NCBI RefSeq assembly: GCF_022539315.1
Contig: NC_066313.1
Location: forward strand, 72,667,934 to 72,731,933
Length of the DNA stretch: 64,000 nucleotides
Direction: 5' to 3'
Origin: Serinus canaria
Lineage: Eukaryota > Chordata > Aves > Passeriformes > Fringillidae
Shown: piece by piece, positions 25,301-37,545 of the stretch
Numbering within the stretch: the first letter of the stretch is position 1
Layout of the letters: the number at the start of each line of letters is the position of its first letter
Made by a program: the position numbers and the translations under genes
The notes under the pieces: model-generated
What the model was told of the DNA's origin: nothing
What the model saw: only the letters and a program-made list of their open reading frames with translations
Database searches by the model: none

Positions 25301-28058
25301 ACTCTATGAAATATAAATGGATGAAGAAATTTTATAACCTGGACTGCAGGATGCCTTCTGATCTTCTCTTAATGCTGAATATTTGTAGTGGTTTTGCACA
25401 AGGAAATAAAACGTAAAGCAAAAGCTTTGACAGTTGCAATGCCTAGCTGTAAACAAAACACACTGGGACGTTGGGGAAATTGCTAAATCACTTAGCACAG
25501 CTTGTTCCAATTCTTTTCTGTCCTGGAAGAGGCAGTTTGAAAGTGCAACATAATAGATATTATTGTAGTATTCCATTCTAGAATAATTTATCTCAGTATA
25601 TAATATTCAGTAATAACCTGAATGCAATTATTTATAGGTGTACAGTAACTTCAGGACACAATACTTTTAGCAGTACATGTTGACTTTAGTCCTTTCAAAT
25701 GTTATTGTCCAGCTGTTGGCTGAAGTCTTTACAATTTCTTGATCTTTAAAATTCTTCAATATCTTAAAGAAATACCCAGGAGAAATGATAAGTCTTTCAG
25801 TAAACTATGTTATCCACACTCACAATTTTAATATGTGAATAAAATTAAACATTTTTGATCAAACCACAGTTGCTGACGCAGCAGTCCAAGAATGTTTTTT
25901 TATTCTTTTTTTAAATTTATTTTTCAAATACACAGCCTGATGATAAAGCAACTGTAATTTAACAACTCAGAAATGAGATGGCAGCCTACATAGAGACCTC
26001 ACATTTATTTATGTCACTTCTTGACTATTTAAAGAAAATGCTATGATTTTTGTGTCACATTGACTATTTGTGAAAGTTTGAGGTTGTCAGTATGAAGCTG
26101 CAATAAAGCTGTGATGGAAGACTTTCTTGATAAGACCCATAACATTTGGTGTGCCAAATAAAAATAACCAAAGTAAACAAACACACGTTATTAGCTAGAA
26201 GTGTAAAAGAAGCGAGGGAATTGCATTAACGCACTCAGATGTGTTAGCAGGATTTGTTATGAACAGGAATGTTGAAGGTCTATACAGTTTTGGTTTTTTT
26301 CTCCTGTTTGCTGAAAGTACTCTCACTCTTATTCTTTCACTCATTTTTTGGTCTATCTAAAAATGTCTTGTATGGATTTTGTTCTTTCCTCTTCTACGGT
26401 GAACTTCTCCACCTTCTTGTTACACCCTCCATTTTTGACCCTTAGGCCCACACTACCATGACAATTTTCCTTACAATAGTCCTTGACAGAAAAGCTATTC
26501 CTTCACTTATAACAAATTTATGAGCATCCCAATTGTACTCAGTCAGTGCTAGCTCAAAACTTTGAGGGCAGGAAGTGGTATGTAAAGGCTTAGTGCACCA
26601 TTCAGTACAGTCAGACTCCATTTGAATAAGGCACCCACTGTATTTATAGAGCAATTCAAAGGTGCTTGGATCCCTGATATAACAGAAGCATGTTTCATTT
26701 TCCACCATCCTAATTAGAATATATCATTATAGGTAGATTTTTACTTCACTGAAATGAGAGGAAACCTCAAGAGTGAAGCCAACACAAAGCTTGGTATTAG
26801 CACACCAAGAGCCACTGATAGAGGCTTGTACTGCTAATGGCACTAGTGAACCAGCTTCTCATTATGCTTTCATAACATGAGAGCTTTGAAAGGTAAAGGG
26901 TAAAATACTACCTGCTTTACAATTAATTGAGATTTTCCTGTTGAATATATAGGTTTAGGATTTCATCCCAAAGGTTTAGTTGTGGGAAATTACCTGATTT
27001 ATTTATGAAATACATTTTCATTACAAGTTTGCTTCAGATTAGTAAATATGAGGGCCACAGTCAGAAGGACAACCCAGGAGTTCAACCCTACCACATACAA
27101 CAATGCTGTCACTTTATTATATGAAGAGTATGAGCATGCTAGCTCAGAAACTACAAATTTTGATCAGCCCCCTTAGTTTTGCATTGTTTTTCCATAGATG
27201 CTGTACTGTAGCCTAAGGAACAAGCTATTTAAATAGGTTTTCTTCTAAAATTAAAAGGTGAATAGTTATTATTTTCACCCTAGATGACTCATTCGTTCAG
27301 TACTGTCAGCTTGTGAAGTCACAGCCACCTACCAGAAAACTTGCCCTTGCTGTGGATTGCCTTTTGCCCCAAGTCCTGCTTTATTTATAAAACTGCTGGC
27401 TAGCAAGGCCTTTAAAATTTTATTCACAGGCACACAACAGAAGCAGCCAGGAAATCTCTCTGTCTCTTCCTCTTTTTTCACTGTGATCTCATAAATATAT
27501 CTTAAATATGTTTATATATCCTCTGTACTTTGATAGGAATTTTTCCAAATATGTACTTTTACAGAGCATTTTACCATTTCAATAGATAGCATCCCTTCAC
27601 TTGCAAAGATTAGTTAGGATAAAGTCATTATGTCACTAGAAACAGCAGCTTTGATTAACACTTTGCACTCATGAGAATAACTGCATGAATTTAATTTAAG
27701 GCACAGCCCTTCCCACCAAACAGTCAAAACTCCAAGGTACATAATTTCAGATGTAAAACTGGTTTGGGAATAACTTGTAATAGAGTAGCCATTAAAATTA
27801 ATTCACTTACAAAATTCCTATGTGACTTTCCCTTTGCATGTAAAAATTAAGTGCCTTTACTCTTTGGTCACTGCCTTAGAATGGAGCAGAACATAACATA
27901 AAATTCTCAACCACTGACAAGATTTTGCATTAAAGTCTTTGCTCAAGAAAAAAAAAGTAAGAACAAGTCCAAAACCTGTAGAGGAAAGACTGTGAAAATA
28001 AACATAGTCATGAAAATCTGGTTTTGCTTCTCTTTTTCTTTTAATTGAAAACTATTTT
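22381..28058. other. Non-coding, nothing firmly identified
   Basis: Unique A+T-rich sequence. At 23014-23037 a 9-bp inverted repeat (AGAAGTTTA / TAAACTTCT) with loop CAAGGG is followed by a second copy of TTTACAAGGGTA. A poly-T tract lies at 24133-24167. Frames at 24808-25095 (plus) and 26442-26708 (minus) reach 88-95 codons with no family resemblance. Confidence 0.65.
24133..24167. repeat. Poly-T tract
   Basis: T11, a short interruption, then T17, followed by ACAG. It resembles a polypyrimidine tract with an AG acceptor, but the sequence after it has no open coding frame of note, so it is listed only as a simple repeat. Confidence 0.8.
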
Positions 28059-28082
28059 CCCAGTTAATTTCCCAGTTAATTT
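28059..28082. repeat. 12-bp tandem duplication
   Basis: CCCAGTTAATTT occurs twice in exact tandem (28059-28070 and 28071-28082), and a degraded third partial unit follows. Confidence 0.9.
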
Positions 28083-30569
28083 TCCAACTGTTCCATGCTG
28101 TGTAAATAATAGAAAGAAAACTGACAATTAATGGATTCACTTTCCTTAGAATTCTGAAATATCAATTTCTCATTACTAGAAAGACTAAAAAAAACACAGG
28201 CTTTTAAAAATATTTGTCAGATGACTTTTTCTGGGCCAGCATTTTAGCATTCTGACAACACGACATTATTTTCCAACACTCTGGGTACTGCTTGAAGGAT
28301 TTTGAGATGCCTGATTTCTTGTACATTTTCCCTTTTTAATATTGCTGAGTTTGTAGGCAATTTGGATTTCAGAGCCACTCTAACTTCCAAAATCAGTTTC
28401 TAGGCTTTCATTATGGGATTAGCAAGATTTATACAGATTGCTAATGATGCAACAATGTATTGTAAATAATACTGAGCTATTGAATCATTGACTTTACAGT
28501 AACATATGTTTTCTGATACTCTTGTGAATTTCTCTCACTTAAAAAAATTGATTCAAATCACCCAGAAATGGTTATATTTTCTGGTAAAATGTGGGGAAGG
28601 AATGTCATGTTTCCCATTCTTGCTCAAAATCTCTCTTACCTGCTAATGGCGAAAGAAAATGCACAAAAGTACCTGGTACAAGGGCCAGGACCTGATGCTG
28701 TCCTGCTGTGAAGAACGTGTCTTAATCATCAGGTGACAGAATCAGGCTCCTTATTTATGGTTGCCCACCCCTCCCAGAGTGAAATGATGCCTGTCTGGAA
28801 TAAGAAAAGGCAAGCTTTGAGGGTCTGCACAGGCTGTTTGATGCACTCTCAGTGACCATGAATACAAATTCTCCCAAGCTGAGAGAAGGTGGGGAAGAAC
28901 ACCATTTTATGTCTAGGGTGCTCACCTGAACCAATTGGCCTAGGGATACTTCTAACAACTGATATCTAATGGTGAAAAATAAGTTGTCCTAATTGCATCC
29001 TGGAGCTCTGAATTCATTTAGGCAACATAAATTTTTCCAAGCTGGTTGCACTTCAGCTGGGTATGGTTCATGCTCCACACATACTGACAGCAACAGAGTG
29101 CATGTTCTTTTCTGAGAGGCAGGAAGCACTGTCTCAGGGGCAGGATAAATGCAGCTATGACTTCTGAGCTGGACCATGGTTCTACAGCTCAAATTGCAGA
29201 GAGAGAGGCTTGTGTCCATCCTAACCAAGACAAATGGGTCTGAAGTCTGCCTGCACTATGCTTGGGCAGAATATCATACTCCTAATGTCACCTTTAGAGA
29301 TTTGGGATTCAATTTTACCTTTTTGGGAGTTAATATACGGCATCCATGGCTTCACTTAAACTTTTAGAATATGGGATTTGGGAAAGGATAAATAGGATTC
29401 ATGTTAAATAGTTTGAATAATTTCACTCAGAAATCATGAGAGCTTGACTTTAAAATGAAGGAAAAGTTACTAAAAGAGTTCAAATTTTTTTATAATTTAA
29501 AAACCCAGGTATGTGCAACTTACATAAGGCAGAATCAGATGTAGAATTATTGTTACATTAAAATTGTCAAGATAGAAAGTGATGCTATGACCTCACAGAG
29601 TAGTCTGCTTTTGGTCCAGGAGCATTTTAATTAGCATTTTTGGGGGATGAAATATGGAGGAGAGTAATCTAATTCAAAGAGGAAAAAATCAGAGAGGAAA
29701 TTGCGAATACTTTTGAGATAAATGTTTTTAATGAAAGAACTTTATAAAATTATTGTCTTGGTGAGCTGGAGTAATTGCTAATGTGTTGGAACTTAGATTC
29801 AATTACAAATATATAATATTCACTATTCTCTTAAAGGAAAATCAAAACCAGGAAAACTTTGCAGAGGAAGTCAGGGAGAAAGGAATGATTATGTATAATT
29901 TGATTTCTTTTTTTCCTTCACTCATATTTAATAAACACGTGTTGCAATTTTGATCAAGGTTTCATTTTTTAAATAACACCTTATATTGAAGTATTATGTG
30001 AACAATGGATACTACAAGAGCAAAACTGGGTTCTGAGAAAATACATGTAACAGCCACCTTTTCTAAAGACAGTATTTCTTTTACGTGGTTGCTGCATTTA
30101 AAATAAGACATGCATGCATATGAAACAATATTCTAGATATTAAATAAAAGATAAATCATCATATTTTTTCACCTTTGTAACACTAAAAAGCTGCCACAAA
30201 TTTTGAGATACTACAGATATACTGACATCTGTAAACTAATATCACTGAGTTGTGTCATAAGTAGAAAATACTCATTATATTTTAGAAGAACAGCCTGCTT
30301 AACTTACAGAAATTTCACATAACCTTTTTCAAAACAGAAATAAGCATCAAGCTTGTACAATTAATATTTTGACTAGAGCACATGTTTATAGCTAAAAGCA
30401 TCATTCTTTTTATAGACTGCAGCAAACCCTATTGTATTACAAAGGTGGTGAATACAAATTCCTAACTACAGTATCACACACATTCTTTAACACTGTAACA
30501 ATAAACACATAATCAATAAAAGCTCATTAAATACTCCCAAGCAACAGAAATGACAACAAAAACCCAGCC
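28083..30569. other. Non-coding; one low-stop minus-strand stretch
   Basis: Unique sequence. Between 29228 and 28755 one minus-strand frame runs about 158 codons with a single stop (near 28989-28991). Its first codon is TTG, and the conceptual product, rich in Ser, Leu and Cys, matches nothing I recognise. The rest is A+T-rich with no identified element. Confidence 0.55.
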
Positions 30570-30790
30570 AAAAAGGCCAGTCTAATCGGGGGAATCTGCA
30601 TGTTCTAAACAGCCAGCTGAAGGTCTTGTCCATCAATGTCTATTTCAATTGCCAGGGCACCATTGACAAGCGGCTCTGAGCTTTACTGAGAGACACTGGC
30701 CTGTGAACTGATTTGGAGGTCACCTGTCATTTTGAAAACACGATCAATACGATCCCGAAATGGCCCTCAGATTCATTTAATAAGTGAGAA
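30570..30790. other. Candidate conserved non-coding element (low support)
   Basis: Five CpG dinucleotides lie between about 30586 and 30757, three of them within ACGATCAATACGATCCCG, inside a long CpG-poor stretch. The sequence is complex, is not a recognised repeat and has stops in every frame. Retained CpGs in a desert can mark a constrained enhancer, but this is inference without an alignment. Confidence 0.25.
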
Positions 30791-30956
30791 AGGAATAGGT
30801 CAGTTATGCCCCAGTGAGTTGCCTGTTATTTTCTGAAAGGCTTTATTTTTTTATCAGTGTGCATCATATTCCCTTTGTGCTTTTATAAGTAATGGAATTT
30901 GCGTACTTTCACACTGAGAAAATCCCTGAAGAAGACATATTAACGTGTTCTTTAAT

Positions 30957-30984
30957 AAAATATGGGTGAGATTTCCCATATTTT
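30957..30984. repeat. 10-bp hairpin
   Basis: AAAATATGGG (30957-30966) pairs exactly with CCCATATTTT (30975-30984) across an 8-base loop. No U-tract or other context suggests function in a eukaryotic genome. Confidence 0.75.
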
Positions 30985-31528
30985 CACATCCATAAACTTG
31001 TTTTTTGTTCTAAAGAGATAAAACAAGCCCTTCCACTGATTGCTTAATGGTTTGTCAGTCTTACACATGAGAAAATAGCATGAAGTGAATAGCAGGAGGC
31101 CAGGAGAACTTAAATGGCATTTACGATTTACCATTTCCTTTTTGGAACCACTAAAGCCTACAGGTAATAAATGGTGTTTAAAATGAAAAAATACAATGTC
31201 TTGCTTAACCAGTTATCAAAAGCATTATTTTCTGTTAAATGTACCTGACCAAAAAAAAAAAAAAACCAAACTTTCTTTTCAGCTGAAAAAGTTAATTTAA
31301 GTCCGTTATATGAAAAAATTATTATTGCTGCTTTGTGACAAGAGGAAATAGAAGTTTGCATAACAGCGATGAAAAGTGGTTTTCCACCCATGATGTCTAA
31401 CCATTAAATTGATTACTCCACCAATTTTTGCCTAGAGGTGACAATTTAAAAATTGCACATATTTTCTTGAAAACACAGAGACTATTTTGCAGAATACTGT
31501 TAGAAAATAGCAGCAGAAACTCACCAAT

Positions 31529-31929
31529 CCTAACTGTGGTATTTTCAGGGTCCCCCGTGGCAGGAAGGAAATGATGAATCTGACTCCATGTACTCAGAAC
31601 GCTAATTTATTATTTTGTATTACATTAAAGAATGCTATAGTAAACTATATTAAAGAATAGAGAAAGGAGACAGACAGAAGGCTGGAAAATAAAAATGAAA
31701 AACTTGTGACTCTCTCCAGAGTCCCGACACAGCTGGACCATGATTGGTCGTAAAGTTAAAACAAAAATCATAAAGATAAACAATCTTCAAACACATTCCA
31801 AGGCAGGAAAATACAGGAGAAGCAAATGAGATAATATTGTTTTCCTTTTTCTCTGAGGCTTCTCAGCTTCCCAGGATAGAAATCCTGGGCAAAGAGGATT
31901 TTTCAGAAAATGTGATGGTGACACCTAAC
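31529..31929 (-). mobile_element. Solo ERV LTR with 6-bp target-site duplication
   Basis: The LTR body is 31535-31923 (389 bp). Read on the minus strand it starts TGTCACCATCACATTTTC and ends in ATACCACA, giving the retroviral TG...CA termini. The hexamer CCTAAC lies directly on both sides (31529-31534 and 31924-31929). A 6-bp duplication is typical of class II (ERVK/alpha-beta-like) integration. An AATAAA-type signal is present on the minus strand near 31600-31610. The sequence matches, from memory, an LTR family abundant in songbirds. With the duplication flanking one LTR and no internal region, this is a solo LTR left by LTR-LTR recombination. Confidence 0.93.
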
Positions 31930-32590
31930 TGAGGGGCCATATCTCAGCAGAGAGAGCAGCCTTGAGCTGCGCGTGTGGTCCCAGGTAAGCACAAATGGGA
32001 TCCCTCACTTCCCACTGGCTCTGGGCGACCCAGCGGAATCCAGACCTAACAGAATGAGGGGAGAAACCAAAAGAAGCTCAAGTCCAGACTGTGGGGCTCC
32101 AAAATGCAGTGTGCTCTGGACTACTGGAAGATGCTTGAAGTAGACAAAATGTGATATCCTTCTTCCTCACCTTGTCCCTTTCAAAGGGATATGAAAATGA
32201 AACAAACATGTGTGCATGTCATCTTGGCAGATGCCAAAACACCTCCTTCACAGCGACCTGTTAGCAACAGCCTGTCTTCTACCTGGAATGCAGCTGTCTC
32301 CTCCTAAATCTAATGAGATTCATTCTCAGCAACTTTTTAGCAAAGTCCAGTCCTATGCACATCTATCATCCCTCATCTCTTGTGGCATTTGGTCCCAACC
32401 ATTTGACCAGCCTTGAACTTCTGCTTTCTAGGCACTTTGCTGGATTGCCTGCCACATATCAAAGGTGGGAATTCATTGTAACTTGTCAGAGTTTTGCTTG
32501 TTCTGCAGAGTTAGCAGTTTAATGCTGTGGAAGAAAAATGGCACACGCGGTGTACTTGCCACCACTGCTGACTTCCCTGGCCTCTGTCCC
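31930..32590. other. Non-coding, moderately G+C-rich
   Basis: Unique sequence next to the solo LTR. Positions 31970-32045 keep several CpGs (GCTGCGCGTG, GGGCGACCCAGCGG). Plus-strand frames at 32210-32522 start at GTG or overlap each other and lack a recognisable domain. The minus-strand frame described at 32591-33463 weakly continues here with more frequent stops. Confidence 0.5.
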
Positions 32591-33463
32591 TTAGACTGTA
32601 GGTCTTCCGTCCCAGAGCTGGATCAACTCACATGACCTCAGCAGTGGCTTCATCCTGAGGCTTTCCAAGGACTTCTGTTCAGTCTGCCTTGTGATGCAGG
32701 GCCTAGAAGAGGTGAGCCCAGGGCGTGACCACCTCAGTTGGTGAAAATGTCCCCTGCATGTGCAGGAGATTGCTGAAATAATTGCCAAGGCCAACAGGAT
32801 TTTTTGATTGAGGACCACTTGTACATTGCTTTCTAAGCTACTTCAATCAGCCTGGCACTGTATTGGAGGGATGTAAGATTTCAGGACTGGTACTTTTGTT
32901 CTGACTTCCTTAGCTTCTTGTTCATCTTTTTAGCTCATTGGAGCATCATGTGCTAGATGCCTCAGGGTTTGCTTCAGGTGTGTGTGTCCTGTGCAAGAGA
33001 GCTTGGCATCATTGCTACTCACTGGATTCTCTTCATACCCTGTAGATGACACTTTTTCTTTGAGCTTCACATAAGGCAGAGTTTCTCTGCTATCTAATAT
33101 TATTGAGCATTTGTCCAAAATATGATCAGAGACCAAGAGTTCAGTATAGCTGGGAATGAAACAACACCTCTTCTTCATTGATCTATGGAGTGATCTTGAA
33201 TCCATGCACACCTTTTGATGACCTTTGATGTTTCATATCCTTTCAAGGCTTCCAGGTACACTTTAGTAATTTTTAATACCTGAAGCTATTGTTCTTCTTA
33301 CATTTCCCAGATAATCATCAACAAAGGCAGCAGTAGGAGCCATGGGATATTTCTCCTGGCCTATGTCTAACTCTTCTCCCTTGCAGACTACTCTTAATGA
33401 TCTCCATTTAAGTTGCAATTCAAAAAAAGAAAAGAAATTCCAAAAAAAAAAAAAAAAAACCAA
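32591..33463 (-). pseudogene. Possible decayed coding sequence, unknown origin
   Basis: Three minus-strand open stretches (33463-33263, 33211-32930 and 32818-32591) lie in one and the same frame. About 290 codons therefore contain only about four internal stops, far fewer than expected at random for this composition. The conceptual peptide has normal complexity (for example PMAPTAAFVDDYLGNVRRTI near the start and LPYVKLKEKV in the middle), not low-complexity sequence. I do not recognise the family. There is no ATG at the front; the frame emerges from a poly-T tract (A18 on the plus strand at 33442-33459), which could sit at an old intron edge. The nearby LTR is a solo LTR with its own target duplication, so this is not that provirus's interior. 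It could equally be a chance low-stop stretch or an old transposon remnant. Confidence 0.3.
33442..33459. repeat. A18 homopolymer
   Basis: Eighteen A flanked by C, in a wider A-rich patch (33422-33467). On the minus strand this is a polypyrimidine tract just upstream of the low-stop frame. Confidence 0.85.
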
Positions 33464-36400
33464 AAAATCACATTTACTGAAAATAATTTCTTTTGAAAAC
33501 TTTACTAAGTCATCTATCTAGACATTCTAGACAAGTAATTCTGTTAGGATAACCAGCTGTGGTTGCCTTGTAAAATGAAATGGTACTCAGATCCCAAACT
33601 CCAGGCTTCTATACTTGGCATAGGACATAAACAGTTACCCTATGGTGTAGTTTTGCCTTGCTACACCAATTAGTTCAGAACCACAGACCAAGGAAGATGA
33701 GTCAGACTCATGGCCAAGGACTAACACAATGTTGAATAAAAATAAAGCAAAGATCAGGCTTTGGACAGCGGATGCAGTATATCCATATCAGTAAACATGA
33801 GACTCAATCTGGCAACCTGCACAGCTGCCTTACTGGTCTCATTTCATACTGGGTCATATTGGAAGCAGGGGATTGTATTGGAAACTTGTTCACACACAAA
33901 AATTCAGGGGTAAGTTTTGTTCCCTTCTTCAAATTGTTTGTGTGTGCAAGTAAAATTGCACATAAATTAACCTACCATTCTAGTAGGAAAAAAATTAAAA
34001 TCAAGCCAGTGGGAGTTTTTATAGTTTCATCTGAATCCACTGACACTAGCAGTAATTTGCCTTTCACAAGGAGAAAAAAGAATAGAGTATGTAGACTGAC
34101 AGTTCAAGTGAGATTTTGTTTGTTCTTATAGCTTTGGCAAAGAATATATTGCCTTATGCTTGTAGATCCTCAGAAGTTGTGAAGTGCTTTTTTTCTTTTG
34201 TTTTTCTTTGTTTACTAGACAGGCAAAGTTGAAAGCCATATTATTTTCTGAATAGATAAATTTCTTCCAGTTTCAGCTGGAAACTTTCTTATCTTGAAAA
34301 GCCTTTATCAATTTCAAGAGCTGTTCATATTGCTAAAGCAGAAATCTTTCTTCAGGTGTCAAAAGCGGATGCATTCTGTTTGTTATAGGGAAAGGAATGT
34401 GATTTATATTCTCACCTTTTTGTACTTGCTACATTCTCTGCTGTTAAAGTACAAGTACTCTGTAGCTGTAGACATTTGCTCTTTCTATATGAAATAAAAA
34501 ACCTATAAACACCCTTTCACCACAGACTTCTTCTTGTATCATTTAGTGGTTTCTCCAGATAAAAAGTCAGTAAAAAAAGAGTAAGTGTTCTCTAAAGAAA
34601 GGCAATTGCACTGGAAGCAACATAGAAATACCTCAACCTTGGGCGTATCCATTTAAATCTACTTGATCCAGACAGAATTCTAAAGATGCAATAAAGATGG
34701 GCCACAGCCAGATGAGCTGTTGCAGGCAAATAGGGCAGGCACAAGTGAGAGGGAGGAGAAGGTGTGAAAAATCCCCAAATGACAATTGTTGTGGATTTCT
34801 CTGCAGCAGTAGTTCTCATGAGCCTTTCCCAGAATATTGGCATTTGAAAATATTCTGAAAAAACTCACTTGTGTAGTGCACTTGCATCTCTCTCTACCTC
34901 TTTTTTCTCTCCTTTTTCCAGTACCCAAAATATACTGACAAATTACATACTTAGTAGTGATTTGTGATGAGCCAATGAGCCTTTCTCAGAGCAGGTGCAA
35001 ATCTATTCATTATTTCCTGATTCATGGAAGTAAACTCTTGCTCGAAATCTGAATACTTTATTCATAAATAAAGTTATATGAGATGGAGAGAAAATAATTT
35101 GGTTTGGTTTATTAAAACTCCAGGTGGCACAGTGTATTCATCTACAAATACATTTTAGAAGTTTTTCTCACAGTGCACTGTCTACTGTACGCATGAGAGA
35201 GATTGTTATTCTAAAAACAGCATGTATCAATTCAGCATGGATTTCCTGGTGTGAAGCATGGAGATTCCTATTATTGTTACAGAAACTTGGAAGCTCTTCA
35301 TCCAGCCTTAGATCTAGCTAGACTCATCCTTGTTTTGCCTGTGTCTGGATGACACCTAGATCATATCTAAGTGCAATGGTGCATCACATCCCTTTCAGGT
35401 TTTTATCACTCAGCTGCACCCAAGATGCTGTCAGGAGCAGGCAACTTGACTTTTCCCTCCTCTTAGTCATTCCTGAGGGACAGCCAATCTCATGGGCCAA
35501 AGCTCCACTAGACAACTGATCCAGCCAGCTAGAGACTGGTAGGACAAGTGTTCCTTGGGGGGGCTGAAGACACCCTTTGCCCTCAAGTGCTGAAAGCAAT
35601 GCTCAGTTGAAGAAATTATGCCAGTGTTGTTGCTTTCTGCTGGCTAACTAGCATATAACATAGAGGATCTGAATAACTTCCTTGGAAAAATAGTATTTCC
35701 TAATAGTAGCGTTTCAGCTGGCATAATACAAACATAAATGCAAGAAAGGCTGTGGGGGGAATATCTATTATTATGCTACCCTTGAGGAAAAGTATCCAGA
35801 AGACAGAAGTTACCCTCAATCAGTGGGGTCTAGTTATTTCACTGAATCCTAGTGAATCTGGACATGCAATCATCTGTCTATTACATAAGTTATATATGAA
35901 TAATATGAAATTTAAATGCTTTGGTTTTTGTTTTGAGAAAGGTCAAAGGGTCTGGCAACTATACACTGAAAATGGAAAAAGATTTGTAATTATTGTGTAT
36001 ATATCTTTTTCAGGACCTTTTTTAGGTTTTTTTTTCCCACACTCTTTTAATACTGTGCTCACTTTAATTCTGCATTTGACTCATTTGGTGTTTTTTAACC
36101 TTGTTGTGCTTGCGTCTTCTGTGTGACTACGTGAACATTTCCCAACTTCCCAAAGCAATTTCCACTTTAAACATATTTCATGAACATTAAAGTTATTTTA
36201 CAAAAGTTCTTTAATGTTTTGTCTTTGATTTTCAAGGCAAGGTGCTTTTTGTTTATTTATTTGTTCTGCAAGGGTTTTTTTCTTCACTTCTTTTAAGCTC
36301 TAATGAAGCATCCCCCTTCCTTTTTTATCTTTTTTCTTTTTTTTCCTAAATTGGAAAATTAATAGACTGGCAAAAGGATCACAAGTACTCATTTTATACA

Positions 36401-37515
36401 TTTTGTAAGAAGCTTTGTGGTTCTGATTACTAATTATCCTGGGAGTGTTCTCTGCTTTTTTGGAACCTCATTTGCAGGGTACCAAGAAACTAGCAATATC
36501 AGCACAAGTAAAAATGAGTTACCAGATCATTGAAAATGCTTTCATTTGGGCTTCATCTGTTATGTGTTGCATATTTCTAGTGATCTGCTGAGTAACTTGC
36601 ACCTCATTCAAAAGGAACTGAAGAGGCTGCACATTTTGCTGGACTGCTCATTTCTTTGTGAGCCTTTGCCACTCTCACTGAACAGCATTAATGACATTCT
36701 GGCTGGGGATTTGAACTTATCCTTGACAAATATTTTTCACTGAGAAGATATTTCTAGGCTGCTTGAAACTTTGCTAAACACGTCTATTTAGAAGAGAAGA
36801 GCTACATTCCTAAGTCTAGCAGCCTAAGATGCCTCATATACTTCCTGAATACAAATCAATGCTTTGGATAAAAGAGGGTGAGCTCCAGCATTCACTGTCA
36901 GTCAGACAATGAAACAAAGCAGGTGTAGGATGGCACTCTGCATTTAATCTTGCAGTTTGGGGTAGCTATCTTTCTTTTAGCAAAATAAAATACAAATTCA
37001 TAAATGAAATTGAAAAAAATGAAATTACCCAAAGGGTATCCCAGTGTGCACATATATACATTTATTCCTAGGTTTCTGTAGATTATATAAAATAAGTCTT
37101 ACTGTGCATATTAATGAGGAAGCTCATTTTTCTTTTTCATTTGTCCGGCCTTGTAATTCTGAAAAACAATGGCATTATACATTATTAAATATATTTCAGA
37201 CACAAGCATCTGAGTGAATGGTCAAAATATTACAATATGGTGAGATGGCTTCAGTAAATATATATTCAGGTAAATTCTCCCAGATAATAGTGTATGAACT
37301 ATTGTGACTTTAATATTCGGCATTAATGTACCTAAAATGTTATAGTTTAGGTTGAGTCAGCTTCTGTTAAAAGACATTTGTGGTACAAAAATAAAACATA
37401 AATCCGTGCTGTATGCTTTTGGATTTTTTTTATCCATTTTGTAGCAATATAAAAATCCCATTATTTTATTTGTGGGTTTTTTAATTTTTAATAATAAGAC
37501 AAATAAGAATAGAAG
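33464..37515. other. Non-coding, nothing firmly identified
   Basis: Unique sequence. Frames at 33772-34131 and 35752-36126 (plus, 119 and 124 codons) and 34592-34928 (minus) have no recognisable domains. A pyrimidine-rich patch lies at 36240-36350. Confidence 0.6.
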
Positions 37516-37545
37516 TTTTAATAGTAATGCAAGTTACTATTAAAA
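37516..37545. repeat. 12-bp hairpin
   Basis: TTTTAATAGTAA (37516-37527) pairs exactly with TTACTATTAAAA (37534-37545) across loop TGCAAG. It is A+T-rich and could arise by chance or by a short template switch. Confidence 0.8.

Noticed and set aside
31930..33463. Idea that the low-stop frame at 32.6-33.46 kb is the interior of the provirus whose LTR is at 31.5-31.9 kb
   Set aside because: The LTR is flanked on both sides by its own CCTAAC duplication, so it is a solo LTR and the neighbouring DNA predates it.
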